Both the position numbers and the translations under genes were made by a program. From RGIG7949 sp045628845 (GTDB lineage: Bacteria > Bacillota > Clostridia > Oscillospirales > Oscillospiraceae), in the NCBI GenBank assembly GCA_045628845.1, contig JAZQQE010000114.1:1-7986 (forward strand): 7,986 bases of DNA, given 5' to 3'. Every line of letters begins with the position of its first letter. Within the stretch, counting starts at the first letter, position 1. Shown in pieces: positions 1 through 5,621 of the stretch. Below the pieces are notes generated by a model. It was given only the letters and a program-made list of their open reading frames with translations, did no database searches and was not told the DNA's origin.

Positions 1-38
1 GCCCCGAAAACACTACGTTTTCGGGGCTTTTTCTTTTT
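1..38 (+). terminator. Rho-independent terminator at left edge
   Basis: GCCCCGAAAAC (1-11) pairs perfectly with GTTTTCGGGGC (17-27) around the loop ACTAC, followed by TTTTTCTTTTT. This is a strong plus-strand intrinsic terminator. It presumably ends a gene lying left of the window. The stem may extend further left than can be seen. Confidence 0.85.
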
Positions 39-323
39 GGAACTTCTGCTTCTGTTTGAGGAAATTTGATGCTCTTTATCCCTTTTTTAATGGGTTAACC
101 ATAGGGGAAAACTCGCTTTTGGACCCACAATGGGTTAAAAAAGGGAAATCTTGCCTTCTTCCTCGCTTTGGGAAGCCCGTGCAGAGATGGTTTTTTAACT
201 CTTTGTGCTTTTGTTTCATTTTGAATCTCTTTGACAAAGCTTATTCCCATTTATTCCGTATCATAAGGTTTGAGGCCCAGTTGCCAGTCATGGTAACATG
301 ATGACTATGCTTGTAGTATAAAA
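39..323. other. AT-rich gene-free stretch with short repeats
   Basis: No convincing gene is visible. An 81-codon open frame from a TTG at 56 has no ribosome binding site and no recognisable composition or family. An ATG at 69 does sit after GAGGAAA, but it opens only a 9-codon frame ending at 98. The stretch is AT-rich (20/60 G+C at 181-240). It contains an 11-bp inverted repeat (80-90 with 135-145) and a 10-bp direct repeat AATGGGTTAA (89-98 and 129-138). It may be decayed DNA between the upstream terminator and the lipoprotein gene terminator. Confidence 0.5.
80..145. repeat. Interlaced inverted and direct repeats
   Basis: CCCTTTTTTAA at 80-90 is the exact reverse complement of TTAAAAAAGGG at 135-145. 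Overlapping these arms, AATGGGTTAA occurs twice in direct orientation (89-98 and 129-138). The arms are 44 bp apart, which is long for a terminator, and no T-tract follows. They could be the remains of a small mobile element or a regulatory site. Function is not known. Confidence 0.5.
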
Positions 324-355
324 TTAAAGGCAGATGCTTATGCATCTGCCTTTAA
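324..355 (-). terminator. Terminator of the lipoprotein gene
   Basis: The arms AAAGGCAGATGC (326-337) and GCATCTGCCTTT (342-353) are perfectly complementary around a TTAT loop, and two further A/T pairs extend the stem. On the minus strand it lies 7 nt after the stop codon of the 363-1379 gene and is followed by AATTTTA. It is nearly symmetrical, so it could also stop plus-strand transcription. Confidence 0.8.
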
Positions 356-362
356 AATCGAA

Positions 363-1379
363 TTAATACCCTACTGCAGCAACGCCATATTCAGCTTGTT
401 CTCTTGTAAAGCCCTCGAACAGAAGCTGATCAATAAGACCGCTTTTTGAGAATGACATAAAATCTAAGTAACTCTGCGCCTTTTTTGCAGCTTGTTCGTT
501 CCAATCAACAACGATACTATCAACTGCAACTGTAGCAGCTTCTGTGCTAAATCCTTCAAATTCAAGCTGATCAATAAGGCCACTCCGTGAAAATGCCATA
601 AAGTCAAGATAGCTCTCGGCCTTCCTAATAGCATTCTTTTCTTCCATGCTTAAATCAAATGATTCTGTCTGCATAACCTGTCCGCAAACAGTACAATGTG
701 TGGATTTTTCACCAGAAGAAGTGGTTGAAGGCGATTTAGTAACGACCCAATTGTTGTCATCCACATGATCAAACTTATCGATTGATTCTGTAAATGTTTC
801 TCCACAGACTGAGCAAGTTCGCTCTTGACTACCTGTAGCGGTGCATGTTGCCTCGGAAGTAATCTTCCATTCAGAATAAGAATGATCTCCTGTCGCGGGA
901 ATGATTTCAGTGATAGTTTCCCCGCAAATTGAACAGGTATGTTCTTGACTGCCGTCTAAAGCGCATGTTGCTTCGGCGGTTATGTTCCAATCGGAAAAAT
1001 CATGTTCTCCTGTCGCAGGAACGCGTTCTGTTATCTCTTCGCCGCAAAATGCACAAGTCCCTTTGCGAACGCCTTCCGTTGTGCATTTTGCTTCTAATGT
1101 TACTTCATACTCGGCAACAATGTGTCCAAGAGCTTCACCTTCGGTGGCACCACATACCGAACAAGTTTTTGCGGATGTACATGTAGCATCTTCCCATTTG
1201 TGTCCAAGAGCTTCGCCCTCGGTTTCACCACATTTGGCACAGGCTTTAGGTTGTGTGCAAGTTGCATCTTTCCACTCGTGCTTACATACGGTAGTGCTTG
1301 TTCCACACCCTGTGACCATAAAAACAAGCATCAGTACGGCGAGAAAAATGTAAGTGATTTTTGCGTAATTCCTCTTCAT
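363..1379 (-). CDS. Ltp-family lipoprotein with CxxC (zinc-ribbon-like) repeats
   Basis: This is a 338-residue predicted surface lipoprotein. Residues 1-24 are a signal peptide (MKRN, then a hydrophobic run) ending in the lipobox VTGC, so Cys25 should be lipidated. Residues 32-232 hold Cys/His repeats: each has a lone Cys (41, 67, 99, 139, 179), a CxxC pair (47/50, 73/76, 109/112, 149/152, 189/192, 229/232) and a spaced His (34, 60, 86, 126, 166, 205). The spacing suggests metal-binding knuckles. Residues about 247-290 and 297-338 are two copies of the Ltp repeat (SYLDFMAFSRSGLIDQLEFE type), the family of phage TP-J34 Ltp, which blocks DNA injection by other phages. A binding or superinfection-exclusion role is inferred, since many chromosomal Ltp proteins have no assigned function. 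The ATG start follows AGAGAGGG with 7 nt spacing. The gene stands alone, with its own terminator, in AT-rich DNA (26/60 G+C at 781-840), unlike the genes to its right. Confidence 0.9.
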   Translation of the reverse strand: MKRNYAKITYIFLAVLMLVFMVTGCGTSTTVCKHEWKDATCTQPKACAKCGETEGEALGHKWEDATCTSAKTCSVCGATEGEALGHIVAEYEVTLEAKCTTEGVRKGTCAFCGEEITERVPATGEHDFSDWNITAEATCALDGSQEHTCSICGETITEIIPATGDHSYSEWKITSEATCTATGSQERTCSVCGETFTESIDKFDHVDDNNWVVTKSPSTTSSGEKSTHCTVCGQVMQTESFDLSMEEKNAIRKAESYLDFMAFSRSGLIDQLEFEGFSTEAATVAVDSIVVDWNEQAAKKAQSYLDFMSFSKSGLIDQLLFEGFTREQAEYGVAAVGY

Positions 1380-1419
1380 TTCTTATCCCTCTCTGATATG
1401 GTGATTTCTGCTGATGCGG

Positions 1420-1457
1420 TTACAATATAATAATTAATATTTTATCACAAGGGTCAA
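1420..1457 (-). promoter_or_regulatory. Possible promoter of the lipoprotein gene
   Basis: On the minus strand TTGACC (1452-1457) resembles a -35 box. It is followed by a very A/T-rich run offering several imperfect -10 hexamers, such as TAATTA and TATTAT at 15 and 19 bp spacing. None is at the ideal 17 bp, so the exact -10 is not settled. The site lies 40-80 bp upstream of the start codon. Confidence 0.3.
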
Positions 1458-1530
1458 ACCAATACAACTACTAAGGTTGAAAAGAGTTTTCATAGCTATA
1501 AAAGAAAAAATTAGCAATTTTGAGTAAGAC

Positions 1531-1566
1531 AAAAGGATCTAACGTAAAAAGTTTGGTCCTTTTTTG
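1531..1566 (+). terminator. Weak hairpin with T-tract, orphan
   Basis: AAAAGGATC (1532-1540) pairs with GGTCCTTTT (1556-1564) with one G-T pair. AAC (1542-1544) and GTT (1552-1554) extend the stem inside. Ts on both sides make it terminator-like in either direction. No coding gene precedes it on the plus strand. Confidence 0.4.
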
Positions 1567-1626
1567 TTACCCATAAGCCACAGAAACCGTTATTAAGGCA
1601 AGGAAAGAGATAACCTGCCCATTATA

Positions 1627-1660
1627 CAAGCACTCACTTTTGGTGGGTGCTTGTTTTTTG
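1627..1660 (+). terminator. Strong intrinsic terminator, orphan
   Basis: CAAGCACTCAC (1627-1637) pairs with GTGGGTGCTTG (1643-1653), with one G-T pair and the loop TTTTG, followed by TTTTTT. It points along the plus strand and insulates the sigma operon from upstream transcription. The transcript it ends is not apparent: no plausible plus-strand gene exists between 39 and 1627. Confidence 0.75.
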
Positions 1661-1746
1661 CGGATTTTCATGATATTTTCTGCGTGAGTGCAATATAAGC
1701 GCAGATTTGCTGTCTATATGAGTGAAAGGACTTTTTGCGCATCGGG

Positions 1747-1754
1747 AAAGGAGG
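1747..1754 (+). promoter_or_regulatory. Ribosome binding site deciding the sigma factor start
   Basis: AAAGGAGG lies 5 nt before the ATG at 1760. The reading frame is open further upstream, with an ATG at 1688, but no comparable site precedes that one. The family alignment also begins near 1760. Confidence 0.85.
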
Positions 1755-1759
1755 ACGCG

Positions 1760-2320
1760 ATGAAGGACAGCGAGATAATCGACCTGTACTGGCAGAGGAA
1801 CGAGACCGCCATCTCCGAAACGTCGGCGAAATACGGCGCATACTGCAGGACCGTCTCCCGCAACATCCTCGCCAACGACGAGGATGCGGAGGAATGCGTG
1901 AACGACACGTGGCTCGGCGCGTGGGATTCGATGCCGCCGCACCGTCCCGACGACCTCGCCGCGTTCCTCGGAAAGATCACGAGAAACCTCTCGCTCAACC
2001 GTTTGAAGCGCTATTCCGCCCAAAAGCGCGGCGGCTCGCAGACGGAGCTCGCCCTCAGCGAGCTCGAAGAGTGCATCCCCGCTCCCGCGGAGACGGACAG
2101 GCTCGCTTCGGACGAGGCCATAACCGAGGCTGTCAATAGCTTTCTGCACGCTCAGCCGGAGCAGAAGCGCAATATCTTCATCCGGCGCTACTGGTATCTG
2201 TATTCCGTCCGCGACGTCGCCGCGGCATACGGTATCAGCGAGAGCAAGGCCGCGTCCATCCTTTTCCGCATGCGTGCACAGCTCAGAAAACATCTCGAAA
2301 AGGAGGGGATATGCGTATGA
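1760..2320 (+). CDS. ECF-type RNA polymerase sigma factor
   Basis: A 186-residue sigma-70 family protein of the extracytoplasmic function type, predicted to direct RNA polymerase to a small regulon in response to an envelope signal. Region 2 spans about residues 10-85 and includes NDEDAEECVNDTW (39-51), used for core binding and -10 melting, and FLGKITRNLSLNR (69-81). A linker of about 40 residues follows. Region 4 occupies about 127-186, with a helix-turn-helix at roughly 149-179 (SVRDVAAAYGISESKAASIL) for -35 recognition. The length fits the family, and no C-terminal extension is present. The stop codon overlaps the next gene (ATGA), so the two products should be made in a fixed ratio. That arrangement is typical of a sigma factor and its regulator. 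The target promoters are not known. Autoregulation is common in this family but is not shown here. Confidence 0.93.
   Translation: MKDSEIIDLYWQRNETAISETSAKYGAYCRTVSRNILANDEDAEECVNDTWLGAWDSMPPHRPDDLAAFLGKITRNLSLNRLKRYSAQKRGGSQTELALSELEECIPAPAETDRLASDEAITEAVNSFLHAQPEQKRNIFIRRYWYLYSVRDVAAAYGISESKAASILFRMRAQLRKHLEKEGICV
2301..2308 (+). promoter_or_regulatory. Ribosome binding site of the membrane partner gene
   Basis: AGGAGGGG ends 2 nt before an ATG at 2311 and 8 nt before a second in-frame ATG at 2317. The 2317 start has better spacing and gives the classic ATGA overlap with the sigma factor stop (2318-2320), so it is preferred. The two choices differ by two residues only. Confidence 0.7.
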
Positions 2321-3888
2321 AGAGCGAAAGACTGCTCCGCGCCATCGGTGATATCGACGACGATCTTGTTGCCGGTGCCGCCGCGAAGAAGCGCGGTATG
2401 CCGCGCTGGGCGAAGTGGACGGCCGCCGCGGCGGCTTGCCTCGTGCTCGTGACGGCGGGCGGCGCGTTTTTGCTCGGCCGCCTCGGAGCGACCTCCGGCG
2501 GCGGAGGAGACAGCGACCTCATCTACATGAATTACGTCGGCCCCGTCCTGCCGCTGACCGTGAGCGGCGACGCCTCCGGCATCACGGCGGAGCGGGACGT
2601 GGATTTCGATTTCAGCCCCTATATCAGCCATACCGAATCCTATGAGCTCGAAAACGGCGAGACGCGCTCCTACGAGGCCAGCTCGACCGAGGTCATGGTG
2701 ACGGATACCTATACCCTGACGAACGAGACCCCGGAGGACAGGGAGGTAACGCTCCTTTATCCCGTCATCGGAACGGTGTCCGAGCTCCGGTACTTCCCGG
2801 AGATAACCGTCGACGGCGCGCCCGCCTCTCCCGTGATGCACGCGGGACCGTATACGGGCGGATTCTCCGGCGCGTGGGGCTCCGGCAGAGGGGGAAGCCT
2901 GAACGTGGCGCAGCTCGACCGCTTCGAGGGCTACCAAACGCTCCTGTCGGACGGGGCATATCTCGCATCGGCGTTCGACGCCTTCCCGTCCATGGACGTG
3001 CCCGTCACCGTGTACAGACTGCACGATTTCGTTTTCAGCGGCACGGAATGCGACAATCCGTCTCTGTGCATGCAATTCACCGTCGATCATGAAAAAACGT
3101 ACGTGTTCAGCTACGGGATGAACGGCGCCTCCATGGACTACGACACCGGCCTCTGCACCCGCGTCAAGGGCGGCATCGAGTACCGGCCCAACGCCCGGGA
3201 GGACCGCCGTGTGCCCGATGACGGCTACGTGATATTCATGGGCGACGATATTGAGAGCTACACCGTCCTCGGCTACATGGACGGCGGCTGCGACGAGGGA
3301 GAGGAGCTCGGTGACCTCGGCTGCACCGTGACGCGCTATGAGTGCACGCTCGGCGAGATAGTTTCCGGGCTGCTCGAAGAATACCTCGGCGAAACGTATT
3401 TTGCCGACGAGAGCCTCACCTCCGGAAACGCCGTTCCAACTCCGGAGGATATGAAGGAAATATATCTCGGCCTGACGGCGGAGCTTCTGTATTCCTACGG
3501 CCAGCTCGGGGAGATACCCGCCGAGCGCTATGACAGCGGCATGCTCGAGGAGCTTTTCGGCGACGTCGCCTATCACGGGCGCGTGCTGTATTTTGAGTTC
3601 GGCACGGTGATACCCGCGGGCGGCTCCGTCACGGTCGAAGCGGCGATGCTCCGCGACGAGAGCTGTGATTTCATAGGGAAGGATAAGGGCAGGGACGGCT
3701 ACGACATGGCGACCCGCCTCGGCTCGGAGCTTGACTTCACCCGCGAGGGCGCATCCGTCAGCGGCTTCGACGAGATAGAGATATTGCAGCAGAACTTCGG
3801 CTTCGACATCGAAAACGGCGTCACCGCGGTCACACTCGACCTCGATGAGCCGCACTACTACATCGAGGTCAGAAAGACGTTCCGCTGA
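2317..3888 (+). CDS. Single-pass membrane protein, putative anti-sigma or sensor partner
   Basis: A protein of 523 residues. The N-terminal 33 residues are cytoplasmic and charged (KSERLLRAIGDIDDDL), a pattern seen in membrane partners encoded after ECF sigma factors in Clostridia. One hydrophobic helix follows at about 34-54 (WTAAAAACLVLVTAGGAFLLG). The remaining 460 or so residues are predicted to lie outside. They begin with a Gly/Ser-rich linker (about 58-66) and continue as an acidic, Tyr- and Gly-rich domain whose family I do not recognise. The segment TDTYTLTNETPEDREVTLLY, about residues 129-148, suggests beta-sandwich strands. No zinc anti-sigma HxxxCxxC motif was seen. The short cytoplasmic tail would have to bind the sigma factor if this is an anti-sigma. 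That role is inferred from the ATGA coupling and topology, not from a recognised anti-sigma domain. The gene ends just before a bidirectional terminator. Confidence 0.85.
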   Translation: MKSERLLRAIGDIDDDLVAGAAAKKRGMPRWAKWTAAAAACLVLVTAGGAFLLGRLGATSGGGGDSDLIYMNYVGPVLPLTVSGDASGITAERDVDFDFSPYISHTESYELENGETRSYEASSTEVMVTDTYTLTNETPEDREVTLLYPVIGTVSELRYFPEITVDGAPASPVMHAGPYTGGFSGAWGSGRGGSLNVAQLDRFEGYQTLLSDGAYLASAFDAFPSMDVPVTVYRLHDFVFSGTECDNPSLCMQFTVDHEKTYVFSYGMNGASMDYDTGLCTRVKGGIEYRPNAREDRRVPDDGYVIFMGDDIESYTVLGYMDGGCDEGEELGDLGCTVTRYECTLGEIVSGLLEEYLGETYFADESLTSGNAVPTPEDMKEIYLGLTAELLYSYGQLGEIPAERYDSGMLEELFGDVAYHGRVLYFEFGTVIPAGGSVTVEAAMLRDESCDFIGKDKGRDGYDMATRLGSELDFTREGASVSGFDEIEILQQNFGFDIENGVTAVTLDLDEPHYYIEVRKTFR

Positions 3889-3905
3889 GTCCTACACAAC
3901 AAAAG

Positions 3906-3933
3906 AAGGACGCCCTGTTTTCAGGGCGTCCTT
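3906..3933. terminator. Shared bidirectional terminator between convergent operons
   Basis: AAGGACGCCCTG (3906-3917) and CAGGGCGTCCTT (3922-3933) form a perfect 12-bp stem around TTTT. On the plus strand it follows the membrane protein gene by 17 nt and is trailed by a T-rich run. On the minus strand it follows the flavin reductase stop by 6 nt and is trailed by CTTTTGTT. It can serve both transcripts. Confidence 0.85.
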
Positions 3934-3939
3934 TCGTGT

Positions 3940-4866
3940 TTATTTCTTTTTCTTTTCCTCGGCGCGCTTGTCGTTGATGATCTTCATGTGCTCGGCGGTG
4001 ATGAGCTCGACACCGTTCTCCTTCGCCCAGTCGACGCAGCCCTTCAGCACGAGCGGGAGGAACACGCGGGGCACGTTGAGCACGGTCTGCAGGGCGTCGT
4101 CGGTGAACTTCACCTTGTCGTCGACGCGGTCGGCGGCGTAGCGGACGGATTCGAGTGACGCCTGACGCATCGGGAGCAGCTCCGCTCTCATGCGGCGGCT
4201 GCGGTGGAACCAGAAGTTCTTGCTGTCGCGGTAGCCGTAGTCGACGGGGAGGGGCGGGAAGTCCTGCGCGCGAACGCCGTTGATGATGGCGTCGGAATAC
4301 TTCTTTTTCATGAGTATGCGGTCGATGCGGAGGATGAAATGCGCGCCGAACTGGCTTGTGATGCCGTTGAAATCATGGTAGGGCGGCTCGTAGCCGTTGA
4401 GCTCGCCGGGCGCGTCGTCCTGCGCGTTGTCAAGAGCGCGCATCCACGTGCACTCGATGGCCTCGATGGCGTCGGCGACGACCATGGGCCGCTTATCGCC
4501 GGTCTCCTCCTCGATCTGACTGGTCTCGAGGCGGAAATTGCACTTGGGCATCTTGTCGTCGGGCTTGTCGCCGGGCCAGCTCAGCTTGACGCATTCCTTG
4601 AAGGTGGCGGGCTTGTCATCGACGAAGTTGATGGCACACTTGCCGTTGCGCAGGATGTTCTGCGCGGTGTTTGAGGAGTTGCGGCAGCAAAGGAGCATGG
4701 CGTAGTAGTCCTTGCCCGCGATGTAGTAGGGCTGAACGAGGCTGTACGGACCGAGAGAGGTCGTGCCATCCTCGCAGAGAGTACTGATGACGACGGTGGG
4801 CATGGGGAAAAACAGCGAGGTCTGATAGAAATTATCCACCACGCGCAGGTTTTCAAAGCTTGACAT
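3940..4866 (-). CDS. Flavin-reductase-like FMN-binding split-barrel protein with C-terminal PCP_red-like domain
   Basis: A 308-residue, probably cytoplasmic protein. Residues about 10-190 look like the FMN-binding split barrel of the flavin reductase/flavoredoxin family. The characteristic region is 20-82: FPMPTVVIST (20-29), then GPYSLVQPYYIAG (39-51), then NTAQNILRNGKCAINF (66-81), the usual NT..NI....ecvvN pattern. Such proteins bind FMN and pass electrons from NAD(P)H or a donor protein to an acceptor. The substrate here is unknown. Residues about 252-300 (FTDDALQTVLNVPRVFLPL then KENGVELITAEHM) resemble the small PCP_red domain found at the C terminus of protochlorophyllide reductase subunit B, an unusual addition to a flavin reductase. 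The tail is Lys-rich. The start is fixed by AAGGAGG 7 nt upstream, which overlaps the TetR stop codon, so the gene is second in a TetR-led operon and probably under TetR control. Confidence 0.88.
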   Translation of the reverse strand: MSSFENLRVVDNFYQTSLFFPMPTVVISTLCEDGTTSLGPYSLVQPYYIAGKDYYAMLLCCRNSSNTAQNILRNGKCAINFVDDKPATFKECVKLSWPGDKPDDKMPKCNFRLETSQIEEETGDKRPMVVADAIEAIECTWMRALDNAQDDAPGELNGYEPPYHDFNGITSQFGAHFILRIDRILMKKKYSDAIINGVRAQDFPPLPVDYGYRDSKNFWFHRSRRMRAELLPMRQASLESVRYAADRVDDKVKFTDDALQTVLNVPRVFLPLVLKGCVDWAKENGVELITAEHMKIINDKRAEEKKKK

Positions 4867-4873
4867 TCTTGTT

Positions 4874-4880
4874 CCTCCTT
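4874..4880 (-). promoter_or_regulatory. Ribosome binding site overlapping the TetR stop codon
   Basis: AAGGAGG on the minus strand lies 7 nt before the flavin reductase ATG and shares two bases with the TAA of the TetR gene (4879-4881). The overlap argues for one transcript and possible translational coupling. Confidence 0.8.
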
Positions 4881-5391
4881 ATATGTTCGGGTCGGCGGCG
4901 GGGCCGAGTATTTCCCATATCTCGTCGAAGCCGCGGCCATCGACTGTCCACGTCAGAAGCGCTTCGGCCGCAAACTGCGCGCGGAACTCGCCGCCGCAGA
5001 AGGGCAGAAGAACGTCCGCGAGCTGGCCGCGGAGCAGGACGTGGTACTGCTTCGGCGGCGCGGTCATCTTCGATGAGGCGAAGACGGCACCCCACCGTTC
5101 GGCAAACTGCGAGAGCTCCGCGTGCATGGCGCGCGCCGCGCCCTCGGCAGAGCCGCATTCAAGTGCGCAGGCACGTATGCGGTCGAGCCGGGCGAGCCAG
5201 TCCTCCGCCAGAACGGCGGCAACGAGCGCGTCCTTCGAGGGGAAGTAGTTGTATACCGTGCCGACTCCGACGCCGCAGCTTTTCGCCGCGACGCGGATAT
5301 TGAGCGCGGCGCCGCCGTTTGCCTCTATCTGCCTGCGGGCCTCCTCGAGCAGCCTGTCCCGCAGATTTTCGATTATCTTCGGCGTACGCAT
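4879..5391 (-). CDS. TetR/AcrR-family transcriptional regulator
   Basis: A 170-residue regulator from the ATG at 5391. The N-terminal helix-turn-helix lies at about residues 27-58: AALNIRVAAKSCGVGVGTVY then NYFPSKDAL, the diagnostic TetR pattern. The rest is an alpha-helical, variable ligand-binding and dimer domain with no recognisable ligand signature. It is slightly shorter than the usual 190-220. The start is uncertain: GGAGG lies only 2 nt before this ATG, while an in-frame TTG at 5403 has no visible ribosome binding site. The downstream flavin reductase gene begins 12 nt after the stop, so both form one operon. A perfect palindrome sits over the predicted transcription start, which is consistent with self-repression relieved by a small molecule that the flavin reductase might process. 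The ligand is not known. Confidence 0.92.
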   Translation of the reverse strand: MRTPKIIENLRDRLLEEARRQIEANGGAALNIRVAAKSCGVGVGTVYNYFPSKDALVAAVLAEDWLARLDRIRACALECGSAEGAARAMHAELSQFAERWGAVFASSKMTAPPKQYHVLLRGQLADVLLPFCGGEFRAQFAAEALLTWTVDGRGFDEIWEILGPAADPNI

Positions 5392-5408
5392 CACCTCCAG
5401 CAAATTAA

Positions 5409-5422
5409 ATGAACGTGTTCAT
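5409..5422. promoter_or_regulatory. Probable TetR operator ATGAAC-GT-GTTCAT
   Basis: Perfect 6-bp inverted arms with a 2-bp spacer, 17 bp upstream of the TetR ATG. TGAAC...GTTCA palindromes are typical operators of clostridial TetR regulators. The site lies just past the predicted -10 box, over the expected transcription start, where binding would block initiation. Confidence 0.75.
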
Positions 5423-5426
5423 ATAA

Positions 5427-5455
5427 AGGGTAGCATGACCGCGGGGAAATGTCAA
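5427..5455 (-). promoter_or_regulatory. Promoter of the TetR-flavin reductase operon
   Basis: On the minus strand a consensus -35 TTGACA (5450-5455) is followed after 17 bp by TACCCT (5427-5432), which matches the -10 consensus at the first, second and last bases. The weak -10 with a perfect -35 is plausible for a regulated promoter. The nearby TTATAT at a longer spacing is an alternative -10. Confidence 0.6.
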
Positions 5456-5465
5456 TATACGCCAT

Positions 5466-5499
5466 AAAAAAGGAGGGAGCAGTTTTCACTGCTCCCTCC
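5466..5499 (-). terminator. Terminator of the glycyl radical enzyme transcript
   Basis: The stem arms are GGAGGGAGCAGT (5472-5483) and ACTGCTCCCTCC (5488-5499), perfect over 12 bp with the loop TTTC. On the minus strand it is followed by TTTTTT (5466-5471). The plus-strand side has no T-tract, so it works only on minus-strand transcripts. It lies about 220 nt beyond the enzyme stop codon and only 10 bp before the -35 box of the TetR promoter. Confidence 0.9.
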
Positions 5500-5515
5500 C
5501 GGAGTCTGTGCTTAT

Positions 5516-5619
5516 AATGATCATCGTATGTTGAAACGCCTTATGGCGTTTCAACAAGCCTCATTTGAGGCTTATGCAAAGGTAAATCGAAAACGATTTA
5601 CCTTTGCACGATGATTATT
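5516..5619 (-). ncRNA. Structured module A: closing stem around three hairpins
   Basis: The closing stem is AATGATCATCGT (5516-5527) with ACGATGATTATT (5608-5619): 12 positions, 11 Watson-Crick plus one G-T pair. Inside are H1 TGTTGAAACGCC/GGCGTTTCAACA (5529-5556, loop TTAT), H2 AGCCTCA/TGAGGCT (5557-5572), and H3 GCAAAGGTAAATCG/CGATTTACCTTTGC (5576-5607, loop AAAA). H1 and H3 are perfect over 12 and 14 bp. Only four bases at the junction are unpaired. The minus strand is chosen because it follows the enzyme gene in the same transcript and precedes its terminator. On that strand the single G-T becomes a C-A mismatch, so orientation is not certain. I recognise no known RNA family. It could be a 3' UTR element, a processed small RNA or a palindromic mobile element. 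Confidence 0.55.
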
Positions 5620-5621
5620 GC

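Larger units (their letters stand above)
1380..1759. other. Divergent intergenic region, lipoprotein to sigma operon
   Basis: This 380-bp gap lies between divergently transcribed genes. From left to right it holds the lipoprotein gene leader and possible promoter, an AT-rich stretch (17/60 G+C at 1501-1560), a weak hairpin (1531-1566), a strong plus-strand terminator (1627-1659), and the leader of the sigma operon with the direct repeat GAGTG (1685-1689 and 1720-1724). No gene feeds the plus-strand terminator. The change from AT-rich to GC-rich DNA takes place between about 1660 and 1760. A promoter for the sigma operon must lie at about 1661-1740, but I cannot place its boxes with confidence. 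Confidence 0.6.

Noticed and set aside
56..301. 81-codon plus-strand frame from TTG
   Set aside because: It has no ribosome binding site and no recognisable features, and its composition looks like translated AT-rich intergenic DNA.
1688..1759. Earlier ATG at 1688 as the sigma factor start
   Set aside because: No ribosome binding site precedes it, the added 24 residues do not resemble the family, and the strong AAAGGAGG site sits before the ATG at 1760.
1634..2293. 219-codon minus-strand frame over the sigma factor gene
   Set aside because: It overlaps a clear sigma factor and a terminator, and its protein shows no family pattern.
2188..3855. Long minus-strand open frame (555 codons) opposite the sigma/membrane protein operon
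   Set aside because: It mirrors the GC-rich codon pattern of the real plus-strand genes, has an implausible composition rich in Arg, Ala, Val and His, and has no ribosome binding site. The plus-strand frames have recognisable domains and start signals.
4204..4674. Plus-strand frame opposite the flavin reductase
   Set aside because: Antisense shadow: the minus-strand protein has clear split-barrel motifs and a good ribosome binding site.
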